The notes: generated from the letters alone by a model not told the origin. Shown: positions 7,857 to 17,344, counted from the first letter of the stretch. The stretch is 64,000 nucleotides of DNA from Shewanella hafniensis (GCF_019655335.1 NZ_BPFD01000016.1:1-64000), one strand, 5' to 3'. Translations and numbers: made by a program.

Positions 7857-10040
7857 GTGAAGCGACGTCAGCATCAGCATTTATTGGAGTCTTTGGTTCA
7901 GTCAACTGCAAAACAGCAGGGCGATTTCACCAAGACAGCAGAGTTAGCCACAGAGTTGTTGTGCCAGAATTTAGCGGTTTCTTTGGTGTCAGTGTGGACG
8001 TTTTCAGCTGATCAACAAACCCAAACACTCGTTGCACAATTTGGTTCTATGATGTTGCAAGACATTCATAGGCCTAAACTATTACAAGCTTGTCCCCGTT
8101 ATGTGCACGAGCTTAAAACCCTGCGCCATATCGATGCCGGCAATGCCCTGACCGATCCCCGTTTAAGTGAATTGGCAGAGTGCTACTTTATCCCGCGGCA
8201 CATCAATTCAACTCTCGACATCGCCATTCGCATTAATGGTCGTCTCGAAGGTGTGCTCTGCATCGAGCGGGCGCAATTCACTCCCCATTGGCACGACAGC
8301 GAAATCCACCTATCGTGCCAGATGGCCGATCAATTAGCCCTGACCTTAGCGACAAAACACAGCTACGACAAAGAAGAAAGTTTGAGCCTATTTCGCTGCG
8401 CGACGGAGCAATCGCGACAGATCAGTATGCTCATTAATTTGCATACTGAAAAAGTCGAGTATGTGAATCAGGCACACAGTGAAATCACTGGCATGCCCCG
8501 TGAGCAGATAATCGGCGCAAATATCCGTGAATTGGCTTTTTTTAAGCAGCATGCCCAATTAGCCGAGCAAACCCTAGCGCAGATATTTAGGGGCGAGATT
8601 GCCAAAGGCGAAGTGCAGTTTAGTCGTGCCGATGGCAGCCGCTATTGGCTGACATACGTCTTGAGTCAATTCATTACTGATCGCGGCAATCATTATGCCT
8701 TGGTCTCGTGTGAAGAAAATACCGATGAGCACAACTACAAGTCAGAGCTTGAACGCCTCGCTTGGCGCTGTGGATTAACGGGGTTACATAACCGCACCCA
8801 CTTTAATCGAGTGCTTGAACGTACCAATAAAGGTTTGTTGTTATTAGTTGATTTAGTAGGATTTAAGCGGTTTAACGATACCTATGGTCATGAGAATGGC
8901 GATAGCTTGTTGATAGAAATTGCCCGCCGTTTGAAACATTTCTCCGAAATCAATAAAGCCACCGAAATTGCCCGCGTCGGCAGCGATGAATTTGCCGTAT
9001 TGTTGACCGATGATAACGCGGTATACGATCTCGACTATTTTAGTACGCGTCTGTATCAGCATCTGGCTATGCCTATCTTAATCGGTCGCGAGCAAGTCGA
9101 GCCTAAGCCTGCCTTAGCTGTGGTTGATATCGCCTCGGTGGCGAGTTTGTTTGCGCCGTTAACCTGTGCCGATATTGCTGTTCAGTATGCTAAAAAGAAA
9201 AAAGGCACTGCAATCCAAGTGTTTAACAGTACTTTGTTGAGCGCATTTAAAGAAGATGCGCAGATAGAGCGCGATTTACACAGTGCCATTCGTGGCCGTC
9301 AGTTTGAGCTTTATTATCAGCCACTGAGGGATTTAGAGCAGAATACCTATATTGGTGCTGAAGCTTTAATCCGTTGGCACCATCCTAAAAGGGGCGTGCT
9401 ATTTCCCGCATCTTTTATCGACATTGCCGAGCAGTCGGGGATGATTAATTCCATTGGTAGCTGGGTGTTAGAGGCCGCATGTCGCCAGTTGAACCTATGG
9501 CAACACCATAATGCGGACATGACAATGCACGTGAATGTGTCGGCCCGTCAGTTTTTCAGTGGCAATTTATTCGAGCAGGTGTGGCAGCTGTTGACTCGTT
9601 ATCGATTGAAACCTAAGACGTTAATTTTAGAGATCACTGAAACTGAGTTGATGGGCGACATTCGCCACGCGACGCTGTTATGCCAAGAATTAGCGGAATT
9701 AGGCGTAGGGCTTGCGATTGACGATTTTGGCACGGGTTATAGCTCAATGCGTTATTTGAAGCAGTTCCCGATCAGTAAACTTAAGATTGATCGGTCGTTT
9801 ATTTCAGATCTGACTGTGAGCCGCGAAAGCCGCGAAATTGTCTCAGCCATTATCGCCATGGCGAGTGCTTTGAATATCTCTTTGACGGCAGAAGGGGTTG
9901 AAACCCTTGAACAAGAAGCCTTTTTAGCGAAAAGTTTTTGCCATCAGGCGCAGGGCTATCTCTATAGCCCCGCATTGCGGGAGCCTGAGTTTGCACAATT
10001 TATTTTGTCGGCCAAAAGCCCTTCGGTCTTGACCCACTAG
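7857..10040 (+). CDS. GAF-PAS-GGDEF-EAL protein, probable c-di-GMP phosphodiesterase
   Basis: This is a 727-residue cytoplasmic signalling protein with no membrane segments. A GAF-like domain (about 25-165) is followed by PAS (175-290), GGDEF (310-455) and EAL (475-720). The cyclase signature is degenerate, GSDEF at 375-379, and the usual upstream RxxD inhibitory site is absent (KATE there), so diguanylate cyclase activity is doubtful. The EAL domain keeps the expected residues: Glu502 of EAL, the NVSARQF Asn, EITETE, the DDFGTG aspartates, KID Lys and AEGVE Glu. It therefore probably hydrolyses c-di-GMP, with GGDEF perhaps regulatory. The start is a GTG with AGGGA 6 nt upstream. It is transcribed alone. 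Confidence 0.9.
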   Translation: MKRRQHQHLLESLVQSTAKQQGDFTKTAELATELLCQNLAVSLVSVWTFSADQQTQTLVAQFGSMMLQDIHRPKLLQACPRYVHELKTLRHIDAGNALTDPRLSELAECYFIPRHINSTLDIAIRINGRLEGVLCIERAQFTPHWHDSEIHLSCQMADQLALTLATKHSYDKEESLSLFRCATEQSRQISMLINLHTEKVEYVNQAHSEITGMPREQIIGANIRELAFFKQHAQLAEQTLAQIFRGEIAKGEVQFSRADGSRYWLTYVLSQFITDRGNHYALVSCEENTDEHNYKSELERLAWRCGLTGLHNRTHFNRVLERTNKGLLLLVDLVGFKRFNDTYGHENGDSLLIEIARRLKHFSEINKATEIARVGSDEFAVLLTDDNAVYDLDYFSTRLYQHLAMPILIGREQVEPKPALAVVDIASVASLFAPLTCADIAVQYAKKKKGTAIQVFNSTLLSAFKEDAQIERDLHSAIRGRQFELYYQPLRDLEQNTYIGAEALIRWHHPKRGVLFPASFIDIAEQSGMINSIGSWVLEAACRQLNLWQHHNADMTMHVNVSARQFFSGNLFEQVWQLLTRYRLKPKTLILEITETELMGDIRHATLLCQELAELGVGLAIDDFGTGYSSMRYLKQFPISKLKIDRSFISDLTVSRESREIVSAIIAMASALNISLTAEGVETLEQEAFLAKSFCHQAQGYLYSPALREPEFAQFILSAKSPSVLTH

Positions 10041-10058
10041 ACTGGTGTACTTGTTAAA

Positions 10059-10583
10059 TCAGAGGGATTTTAAGCAGCATTGTTTGAATTTTTTACCGCT
10101 ATGGCAAACGCAAGGATCATTTCTGCCGGGTAACTTCGCCGTCATTTGCAGGCCTTGGCTGTAATACCAGCGGCCCGTTTGATAGATGAATTCCGAACGT
10201 TCATAGATAGCATCAATTTTACCTTCGAGTGTGTACCAAGCCTTAAATTTCACTGTGCCATGTCTTGGTTCATCTTCGGCTTGACTCGCTTGAATGCTGT
10301 GGGCGGGTGTTTCACTGCTGCTGAGTACTTCTAGTCCTAACCAGTGTGGGTGAGGGCCAGTATTGAGACTCGCTAGGGTGAGACCGTTTAGATACTCGGG
10401 GTGATGTGTCTTTAATATATAATCAAAATTTTTCAACACAAATGCGCAGTAGCGTGAGCGCATGAGTTGCTCGGGCGTGCGCGCAACGACTTGCCCAGAA
10501 TCCAGATGAATATGCAGTGGAGAGCAGCAATCTTGATAGCGTTTGCCACTGCCACAGGGGCAGTGTTGTTCAGTTGTCATCAT
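10059..10583 (-). CDS. YchJ family protein with two SEC-C motifs (UPF0225)
   Basis: This 174-residue protein has a zinc-binding SEC-C motif at each end: [13 protein letters not shown] near residues 8-20 and [13 protein letters not shown] near 158-170. Between them is an NTF2-like domain typical of YchJ. SEC-C zinc knuckles occur in SecA and in proteins linked to translocation or ribosomes, but the function of YchJ is not established. Two consecutive ATG codons open the frame; either could be used. It is convergent with the GGDEF-EAL gene, 18 bp away, with no terminator hairpin noted between them. Confidence 0.88.
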   Translation of the reverse strand: MMTTEQHCPCGSGKRYQDCCSPLHIHLDSGQVVARTPEQLMRSRYCAFVLKNFDYILKTHHPEYLNGLTLASLNTGPHPHWLGLEVLSSSETPAHSIQASQAEDEPRHGTVKFKAWYTLEGKIDAIYERSEFIYQTGRWYYSQGLQMTAKLPGRNDPCVCHSGKKFKQCCLKSL

Positions 10584-10679
10584 GTATTCTTTGCGATATC
10601 GATTTATTTAATAAATTAGGCTTTTATTCTAACGCATTAGGCTGGAATCTGAATGCGTTAAATAGCGTCAGCACAAAAC

Positions 10680-11255
10680 TTAGGGTAATTTTTTACCGAC
10701 AGGCAAAGGCGGGAACTGGCGGCCATAATACAAATTAGGCACAGGTTTCGCATTTAGATAATAGCTAGGTTCTGCACGATTATTGGTGTCTAAACTTACT
10801 TTCCACTGAGTCGCTGAGACCTTTTCTGTACCAATGGCAAATTTGCCTGCAAATTCACTCACAGGTTCGCCCGTTTCTTGTGCGGGATAAAATCGAACTA
10901 AATAATAGCCAGTATCTATGGCACCATCGCCGATAATTTTACGTTTAGTAATGCGGAAATCCACGTCGATAGTGGCTTTCTTAGCGCGGATTTTATCGAA
11001 AAATTTCTTGTAAATCGCAACGATATTATCTCGTCCATAGTAAATCTCTTTACTTTGACTCTCAGATAAGTAGCTCGCATCATCGGCATAAATTTCACGG
11101 GTCACTTCAGGGGATAATTGATTAAAAGCGCTAATAAATAAAGGATAATTAGCATTGATCAATTGATCATCTGTGGATTTTGTATGCGTTTTAGCTGGAT
11201 TGGCTAAGCTTGGCAGCGACAATAGGCACATCAGGACTAGCGGCAAAAATTTCAT
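10680..11255 (-). CDS. Exported NTF2-like (SnoaL/DUF4440-type) protein
   Basis: This 191-residue protein begins with a clear signal peptide (MKFLPLVLMCLLSLPSLA, probable cleavage after Ala18), so it should be periplasmic. The mature part has the layout of an NTF2-like alpha+beta barrel: a predicted helix with YPLFISAFNQLSPEVTREIYADDASY, a YYGRDNIVAIYKKFFDKI segment, then alternating strands. Such domains often bind small ligands or act as polyketide-cyclase-like enzymes; no catalytic set can be assigned. It stands alone, divergent from smrA. Confidence 0.65.
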   Translation of the reverse strand: MKFLPLVLMCLLSLPSLANPAKTHTKSTDDQLINANYPLFISAFNQLSPEVTREIYADDASYLSESQSKEIYYGRDNIVAIYKKFFDKIRAKKATIDVDFRITKRKIIGDGAIDTGYYLVRFYPAQETGEPVSEFAGKFAIGTEKVSATQWKVSLDTNNRAEPSYYLNAKPVPNLYYGRQFPPLPVGKKLP

Positions 11256-11373
11256 TACTTTATTCTAATCTGGCAATCATGGCGTCACTATAATGGAGCC
11301 GCCCGCTGAACTAAAGCCTTGAATGTTTACAAAGTGTGTTTCTGTACAAGAGTGTGAAGTAAAGGAGCTTGCC

Positions 11374-11964
11374 ATGCTGGATGATGAATCAGCACTGTTT
11401 TTTGAGGAAATGGCCGGAGTTGTACCCCTGAAAGGTGAGGTACCTGTGGTGAGTTTTGCGCCCAAAGCGTTAACGACGGAGCAGATCAATAGACGCGATG
11501 CATTACAAAGGGAAGCTTATTTAGCGTGTATGCCGCTGGATTTAAAGGCGTTTGTGCAGCAAGCCCCGGATGAGATTGTCAGCTTTAAACGTGAAGGGGT
11601 ACAAGGCGGCGTTTTTAAGCGCTTACGCATGGGGCAATACAGTATCAAGATGGAGCTCGATGTGCATGCCTATCGACTTAATCAAGCTCGCGAGGCTGTA
11701 CTCAACTATCTACTGGCAGCGCAGGCGCATGGTGAGCGGTGCGTGATGTTGATCCACGGTAAAGGTTATCAGAGCCAACCTTTTGCGGGATTACTCAAAT
11801 CCGCTGTGTGTTGTTGGTTATCACAGCTTGATATGGTGCTGGCCTATCATTCGGCGAAAACGGAGCAGGGCGGCACTGGGGCGCTGTATGTGATGTTAAC
11901 TAAGTCTGAACAGTTAAAGCTTGAGAACCGTGAAGCCAATCGTAAAGGCATGGGCTGGCGTTAG
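11374..11964 (+). CDS. smrA: Smr-domain endonuclease SmrA
   Basis: This 196-residue protein has an N-terminal region and a C-terminal Smr domain showing the LDVHAYRLNQAREAV and VMLIHGKGYQS motifs (the family LDLHG and HGkG elements). Smr-domain proteins are nicking endonucleases, and bacterial Smr enzymes have been tied to mRNA or ribosome rescue; the cellular role of SmrA is not settled. The frame is open back to 11323, but AAAGGAG ends 6 nt before the ATG at 11374, which is clearly the start. The usual LDxH Asp-His pair is kept, while HGKGYQS differs slightly from HGRGSHS seen in relatives. Confidence 0.86.
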   Translation: MLDDESALFFEEMAGVVPLKGEVPVVSFAPKALTTEQINRRDALQREAYLACMPLDLKAFVQQAPDEIVSFKREGVQGGVFKRLRMGQYSIKMELDVHAYRLNQAREAVLNYLLAAQAHGERCVMLIHGKGYQSQPFAGLLKSAVCCWLSQLDMVLAYHSAKTEQGGTGALYVMLTKSEQLKLENREANRKGMGWR

Positions 11965-12006
11965 ACCAAAAAAAACAGGCCGTGTATGAAATAAAAAGTC
12001 TCGAAT

Positions 12007-12034
12007 AAAAATGCCCAATCTCGTTGGGCATTTT
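12007..12034. terminator. Bidirectional terminator smrA / M2 peptidase
   Basis: AAAATGCCCAA pairs with TTGGGCATTTT around a short TCTCG-type loop, between two convergent genes. Confidence 0.85.
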
Positions 12035-12068
12035 GTTTTATACAACTTGGCGATGGTTTAACTCATGA

Positions 12069-13934
12069 TTACCAACCGCATTGGCGATTAGCCGCGGTAT
12101 TTTGCTCATCTAACCATGTTTTAAGTGGCGCGAAGTAATCGAGCACAGCTTTGGCATCCATAGCTTCTTTGTCGGTGACTTCTTTCAATGCCTCTGGCCA
12201 TGGCTTGCTTAAGCCTAACTCGAGCATCTTATTAAGTTTCTCTCCCGCGGCTTGATTGCCATAAATACTGCATCTGTGTACCGGTCCTTTATCGCCCGCA
12301 GTTTCACACAGGGCTTGATGGAACTGAAATTGCAGAATATGCGCGAGGAAGTAACGGGTGTAAGGCACATTACCTGGCACATGGTATTTAGCGCCCGGAT
12401 CAAAATCTGCTTCACTACGTTCAACTGGTGCTTTTATGCCTTGGTATTTCTCCCTGAGATCCCACCAAGCTTGGTTATATTGCGCTGGTGTGATTTCGCC
12501 GCTAAACACTTTCCAGCGCCACTGATCTATCATCAAACCAAAGGGCAGGAAGGCGATTTTATCTAAAGCTTGCTTCAGTAAAAGCCCAATATCCTTAGAG
12601 GCATCAGGCACTTCTTCAAGTAAACCAATCTGTTTTAAGTAGCTTGGGGTGATCGACAGCGCAATTGTGTCACCAATCGCTTCATGGAAACCGTCGTTGG
12701 CGCTGTTTTTAAACAGGAATGGTTGCTGCTTATAAGCGCGTTGATAGAAGTTATGCCCAAGTTCGTGGTGGATCACGCTAAAGTCTTCGGCGGTCTTTTG
12801 GATACACATTTTTATGCGAATATCGTCGAGATTATCGAGATCCCATGCCGAGGCGTGGCAAACCACATCACGATCCTTGGGCTGAACAAACAGTGAACGA
12901 GCCCAAAAACTCTCAGGCAATGGCGCAAATCCTAGCGACGTGAAGAAGCCTTCGGCTTGTTTCACCATTTTATGTTCGTCATAGCCATTTTTTGCCAGTA
13001 ACTCAGTGACATCATAACCTGGGTCGGCATTGTCTGGGGCGACTAAGTCATACACATTGCCCCATTGCTGGGCCCACATATTACCGAGTAAATGTGCAGG
13101 GATAGGTCCTGTGGTTGGTGCGATGTTATCGCCGTATTCTTTATTGAGTTCACCGCGTACGTAGCAGTGCAAGGACTCATAAAGGGGTTTGACTTGGCCC
13201 CAAAGACGGTCAAGTTCCTGTGAAAAATCATCGGGTTTCATATCATATTGACTGCGCCATAGCTCAGACAGGTTTGCATAACCGAGATCCTTCGCGCCTT
13301 CATTGGCCAGTTCCACTTCACGTTCAAATAAGGGACGCATAGGTTTGGCGATTTCACGCCAGCCTTTCCACGCTTCCAGTAATGCAACGGGATCACGTGA
13401 TTCGGCCATTAAACTCGATAGCTCAGGCTGGGTCATACAGTTACCGTCGGCAAAACAGTATTTTCCTTTGCCGTATAAGCCATTTAATTCTGAGCTAATT
13501 TGCGCAAGCTCGGCATTTTTCGCAGGGTCTAGCGGGGCGGGTAACACTAACGCACTGCGCAATATATTGAGTTTGCGGGCATTAACGGGATCGAGGTCCA
13601 CATTGGCGTACTTAGCCGCCTCTGTTGCAAATTTTACTGACGCTGCGCTGACCTTTTCACCGACTGCGGCAGAGAGGGCAGCAGTGTCATCGGTAATAAA
13701 GTTGCTGTAAATCCACTCGGCGCGATTAGATTCAATCGATAATTCAGCCATTTTGGCTTCTGCATCGTTAATAAAAGCAATCGCTTGTGCTTTATTAGGT
13801 GTGGTATTGATGACCGCCGCTTCAGTGCTAGCAGGCTTGTCTGTTTTACTTTGTGCATCATTACAGGCTGTTAATCCCAGCGCTAAGGCGACTGTGAGGG
13901 CGATTTTACTGCGACGATTCAATGAAATAACCAT
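12069..13934 (-). CDS. M2 family metallopeptidase, ACE-like dipeptidyl carboxypeptidase lipoprotein
   Basis: This 621-residue protein belongs to peptidase family M2, the angiotensin-converting-enzyme family, which removes C-terminal dipeptides. The zinc motif HELGH is at 390-394 and the third ligand Glu418 lies in HEAIGD, the spacing expected for M2. The N-terminus is a lipoprotein signal with lipobox LTAC (Cys24), so it should be membrane-anchored in the periplasm. The ATG has AGGA 9 nt upstream. It is likely to act in peptide use, which suits the amino-acid and peptide diet of Shewanella; that role is inferred. It is transcribed alone. Confidence 0.92.
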   Translation of the reverse strand: MVISLNRRSKIALTVALALGLTACNDAQSKTDKPASTEAAVINTTPNKAQAIAFINDAEAKMAELSIESNRAEWIYSNFITDDTAALSAAVGEKVSAASVKFATEAAKYANVDLDPVNARKLNILRSALVLPAPLDPAKNAELAQISSELNGLYGKGKYCFADGNCMTQPELSSLMAESRDPVALLEAWKGWREIAKPMRPLFEREVELANEGAKDLGYANLSELWRSQYDMKPDDFSQELDRLWGQVKPLYESLHCYVRGELNKEYGDNIAPTTGPIPAHLLGNMWAQQWGNVYDLVAPDNADPGYDVTELLAKNGYDEHKMVKQAEGFFTSLGFAPLPESFWARSLFVQPKDRDVVCHASAWDLDNLDDIRIKMCIQKTAEDFSVIHHELGHNFYQRAYKQQPFLFKNSANDGFHEAIGDTIALSITPSYLKQIGLLEEVPDASKDIGLLLKQALDKIAFLPFGLMIDQWRWKVFSGEITPAQYNQAWWDLREKYQGIKAPVERSEADFDPGAKYHVPGNVPYTRYFLAHILQFQFHQALCETAGDKGPVHRCSIYGNQAAGEKLNKMLELGLSKPWPEALKEVTDKEAMDAKAVLDYFAPLKTWLDEQNTAANRQCGW

Positions 13935-14091
13935 GTCTACTTGTCCTTGTTGTTTTTGTGTTACACAGTTTACCTAAACCACAGGGTTATTGCACAAGGG
14001 TTAATTGACTTGTTTTTAACACTTATTCGGACATGTGCGACATACCGCTTATATCACAGACTAGAAAGCGGTGAATTTGTCCAATTTTAGT

Positions 14092-14120
14092 TTGACATCC
14101 GTGGTGCCAATGTTTAATTT
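14092..14120 (+). promoter_or_regulatory. psrA promoter
   Basis: A perfect -35 TTGACA (14092-14097) is followed, after 17 bp, by a weak -10 TAATTT (14115-14120). The -10 is overlapped by the PsrA-like operator. Confidence 0.6.
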
Positions 14121-14138
14121 AAACGAGTGTTTTAAATT
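14116..14138 (+). promoter_or_regulatory. PsrA-like operator upstream of psrA-fadE
   Basis: TTTAAAC-GAGT-GTTTTAAA is a near-perfect inverted repeat with the AAAC-N4-GTTT core known for PsrA operators. It overlaps the -10 of the psrA promoter, implying autorepression of psrA-fadE relieved by acyl-CoA or fatty acids. Confidence 0.75.
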
Positions 14139-14154
14139 AATTCAAGGTCACGGA

Positions 14155-14793
14155 ATGGCAAGTCGATCCGATACAAAAACTAGAATACTTGATGCCGCAG
14201 AAAAACTGTTCGCTGAACGGGGCTTTTCTGAGACCTCGTTGCGACTCATCACCAGTAAGGCTGAGGTGAATTTAGCATCGGTCAATTATCACTTTGGTTC
14301 TAAAAAAGAGCTGATCCGTGCAGTATTAGCGCGTTATTTAGACGTGTTTATGCCTGCGGCTTCAAACCAAATTAATCGCTTAAATACCGCGCCAGCACAA
14401 GCAACACTCGAAGAAATTCTGTCTTCGCTGGTCGATCCTTTATTGGATTTAAACGCGCTACGTACTGAAGGCACCACGATCTTCCTGCAGCTTTTAGGAC
14501 GCGGTTATATCGAAAGCCAAGGGCATTTACGTTGGTTTATCACGACCCATTATGGCCAACATTTGGATGCATTTGTTAAAGCTGTATCGGCCAGTGCGCC
14601 ACATATTCCACCCGCTGAAATGTTTTGGCGTTTACACTTTACCTTAGGCACTATCGTATTCACTATGGCGTCGGCCGATGCCCTAAACGATATCGCTGCT
14701 GCTGAGTTTGGTGAGCATAACGACATCGAAGCCGTTATCCGTAAAGTGATCCCATACATGGCGGCTGGCGTATCAGTCCCCGTTTCTTCTTAA
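14155..14793 (+). CDS. psrA: TetR-family fatty-acid regulator PsrA
   Basis: This is a TetR/AcrR regulator of 212 residues. The N-terminal HTH covers TRILDAAEKLFAERGFSETSLRLITSKAEVN and VNYHFGSKKELI; the C-terminal ligand domain is the type found in PsrA. In Shewanella, PsrA represses fatty-acid degradation genes and responds to fatty acids or acyl-CoA (family knowledge). The direct neighbour is fadE, 16 bp downstream. The frame is open to 14071, but an operator and promoter lie inside that extension, and AAGGT precedes the ATG at 14155. Confidence 0.9.
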   Translation: MASRSDTKTRILDAAEKLFAERGFSETSLRLITSKAEVNLASVNYHFGSKKELIRAVLARYLDVFMPAASNQINRLNTAPAQATLEEILSSLVDPLLDLNALRTEGTTIFLQLLGRGYIESQGHLRWFITTHYGQHLDAFVKAVSASAPHIPPAEMFWRLHFTLGTIVFTMASADALNDIAAAEFGEHNDIEAVIRKVIPYMAAGVSVPVSS

Positions 14794-14809
14794 TTAAAAG
14801 GTCTTGATA

Positions 14810-17089
14810 ATGTTGACGATTATAATTCTTGCCCTGATAGCCATTGTCGTGTTGTTTGCGGTGAAAAATATCCGGATGCAGTTTATTACCCGCCCAGTTT
14901 TTAGTTTTTTCAAGAAGGTCTTACCGCCACTTTCAGATACCGAGCGCGAAGCGATGGAAGCTGGTGATGTCTGGTGGGAAGGGGAGTTGTTCCGCGGAAA
15001 TCCTAACTGGAATACCTTGCACAGCTACGGCAAACCAACGCTGACCGCTGAAGAAAAAGACTTTATCGATAATCAAGTGATGACAGCACTGACGATGATC
15101 GATGATTTCGACATAGTGCATAACCGTAAAGATTTACCACCAGAGTTGTGGGAATACTTCAAGAAAGAAGGTTTCTTCGCTCTGATCATTCCGAAGAAAT
15201 TCGGTGGTAAAGCTTTCTCTGCCTATGCTAACTCTACCATTGTCAGCAAATTAGCCAGCCGCAGCGTAAGCGCTGCTGTTACAGTAATGGTGCCAAACTC
15301 TTTAGGCCCGGGTGAGCTGCTGACCCACTATGGTACGAGTGAGCAGAAAGAACGCTGGTTACCCGCTTTAGCTAAAGGCGATGAAATCCCTTGTTTTGCA
15401 TTAACCGGTCCAGAAGCGGGCAGTGATGCCGGCGCTATCCCCGATGTGGGTATTGTGTGCCGTGATACCTTCAATGGCGAAGAGATGCTCGGGCTAAAAT
15501 TGACTTGGGATAAACGTTATATCACGCTGGCGCCAGTGGCGACGGTTTTGGGTTTAGCGTTCCAAATGCGCGATCCTGAAGGCTTGCTTGGCGATAAGAA
15601 AAACTTAGGCATTACCTGTGCGTTGATCCCCACGGATCATCCTGGTGTGGTCATTGGTCGTCGTCATAATCCGCTGGGCATGGCGTTTATGAACGGTACA
15701 ACTCAAGGCAAAGAAGTGTTTATCCCGCTGGATTGGATTATCGGTGGACCTGAATTTGCCGGTAAAGGCTGGCGTATGCTGGTTGAGTGTTTGTCGGCGG
15801 GCCGCGGTATTTCATTGCCAGCATTGGCTACGGCTTCTGGTCACATGGCGACTAAGACGACAACGGCTTACAGCTATGTGCGTCACCAGTTTGGTATGGC
15901 AATTGGCCAGTTTGAAGGGGTGCAAGAAGCGCTGGCGCGTATTATTGCCAACACTTATCAGTTAGAAGCCGCACGCCGTTTAACAACCACGGGTATCGAT
16001 CTTAAAGTTAAACCTTCGGTCGTGACCGCGATAGCTAAGTACCACATGACTGAATTAGGCCGTTCAGTGATGAACGATGCCATGGATATTCAATCGGGTA
16101 AGGGCATTCAATTAGGACCTAAAAACTATTTAGGCCACCCTTATATGTCGAATCCAATTTCGATCACTGTCGAAGGCGCGAATATTCTAACCCGCTCATT
16201 GATGATTTTTGGTCAAGGTGCGACTCGCTGCCATCCATACGTGCTTGCCGAAATGGAAGCCGCAGCGATGGAAAACCAACATGAAGCCTTAGAGCATTTT
16301 GATGCGTTATTAATGGGTCACATGGGTTATGCCACGCGTAATGCTTTCAGTGCTTTGTTTAGCGCGTTAAGCGGTAGCCGTTTTGGCAGTGCGCCAGTGA
16401 GCGGTGAAACTAAGCAGTACTATAAAGATATGTCGCGTATTTCGTCTGCATTAGCCTTAATGACAGATTTATCTATGCTGATCATGGGCGGCGATTTAAA
16501 ACGTAAAGAAATGCTGTCGGCACGTATGGGCGATGTGCTCAGCCAGCTGTATTTAGGCTCAGCAACCTTGAAGTTGTATGAAGATAATGGCCGTCAGCAG
16601 GACGATTTGCCAGCAGTACGTTATGTAATGGCCAATCGTTTGCACTTGGCGGCTAAAGCGTTGGAAGACACGATTCGTAACTTCCCAAGCCGTCCTGTGG
16701 CCTGGTTACTGCGCGGCTTAATTTTCCCGCTGGGTAATCACTTCACTGCACCGAGCGACAAAATGGCGACCGATTTAGTCGGCGGCATGTTGAAGCCTGG
16801 TCCTGCTCGTGACCGTATTACCTTCTTATGTCCTGAATTTGAAGGAGATAAGGGCGGTATTGCTGAAGTTGAGCAAGCGTTTGTCGCTCAGTATGCCTGT
16901 AAAGATATCTATAAAAAGCTGAAGAAAGCGCAGCGTGCCGGTGAGTTGCCAGCCAAAGTGCCTAATCTCGTCTTGTTTGCAAAAGCCCTCGAGACTGGCG
17001 TAATCACTGCCGATGAAGAGCAAAAATTGCAGCATGCTGATAAGCTGCGCTTAGCGGCAATTAATGTGAATGATTTCGAAGCGTTATAG
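14810..17089 (+). CDS. fadE: Acyl-CoA dehydrogenase FadE
   Basis: FadE performs the first step of fatty-acid beta-oxidation, the FAD-dependent oxidation of acyl-CoA to trans-2-enoyl-CoA. The protein is 759 residues, the long FadE type (E. coli about 814), with an N-terminal membrane helix (LTIIILALIAIVVLFAV) followed by acyl-CoA dehydrogenase N-terminal, middle (ITCALIPTDHPGV) and C-terminal domains and a FadE-specific C-terminal extension. The ATG at 14810 has AAGG 8 nt upstream and is preferred over the TTG at 14804. It is cotranscribed with psrA. Confidence 0.95.
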   Translation: MLTIIILALIAIVVLFAVKNIRMQFITRPVFSFFKKVLPPLSDTEREAMEAGDVWWEGELFRGNPNWNTLHSYGKPTLTAEEKDFIDNQVMTALTMIDDFDIVHNRKDLPPELWEYFKKEGFFALIIPKKFGGKAFSAYANSTIVSKLASRSVSAAVTVMVPNSLGPGELLTHYGTSEQKERWLPALAKGDEIPCFALTGPEAGSDAGAIPDVGIVCRDTFNGEEMLGLKLTWDKRYITLAPVATVLGLAFQMRDPEGLLGDKKNLGITCALIPTDHPGVVIGRRHNPLGMAFMNGTTQGKEVFIPLDWIIGGPEFAGKGWRMLVECLSAGRGISLPALATASGHMATKTTTAYSYVRHQFGMAIGQFEGVQEALARIIANTYQLEAARRLTTTGIDLKVKPSVVTAIAKYHMTELGRSVMNDAMDIQSGKGIQLGPKNYLGHPYMSNPISITVEGANILTRSLMIFGQGATRCHPYVLAEMEAAAMENQHEALEHFDALLMGHMGYATRNAFSALFSALSGSRFGSAPVSGETKQYYKDMSRISSALALMTDLSMLIMGGDLKRKEMLSARMGDVLSQLYLGSATLKLYEDNGRQQDDLPAVRYVMANRLHLAAKALEDTIRNFPSRPVAWLLRGLIFPLGNHFTAPSDKMATDLVGGMLKPGPARDRITFLCPEFEGDKGGIAEVEQAFVAQYACKDIYKKLKKAQRAGELPAKVPNLVLFAKALETGVITADEEQKLQHADKLRLAAINVNDFEAL

Positions 17090-17097
17090 TGATTGCT

Positions 17098-17136
17098 AGT
17101 GTTTGATGTTAGTGTTTAATGTCAGCGTTTAATGTC
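17098..17136. repeat. Three 13-bp imperfect tandem repeats after fadE
   Basis: Units AGTGTTTGATGTT, AGTGTTTAATGTC and AGCGTTTAATGTC follow one another directly, starting 9 bp after the fadE stop. No function is apparent. Confidence 0.7.
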
Positions 17137-17265
17137 AGTACGGTCTGGTCTAAGCGGTGTTAAGTTTGATGATTACTCCGCTTGGGCCGCTTAGATTCCC
17201 CTCAGCAATGAGAGCCGATAAATCAGCATTAACAGAAATCTGCACTTACAAAAAACAGTCAATAT

Positions 17266-17295
17266 AAAAAAACCACCTTCATGAGGTGGTTTTTT
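17266..17295. terminator. Bidirectional terminator fadE / pykA
   Basis: AAAAACCACCT pairs with AGGTGGTTTTT across a TCATG-type loop, with A- and T-tracts on both sides. Confidence 0.88.
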
Positions 17296-17344
17296 ATTGG
17301 CTGTTTTCTAACGCGCTTGAGTTGTTAGAAGAAGCTTAAGCAAC

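Noticed and set aside
7805-8011. An alternative frame overlapping the start of the GGDEF-EAL gene
   Set aside because: It overlaps the larger gene in another frame and shows no family similarity.
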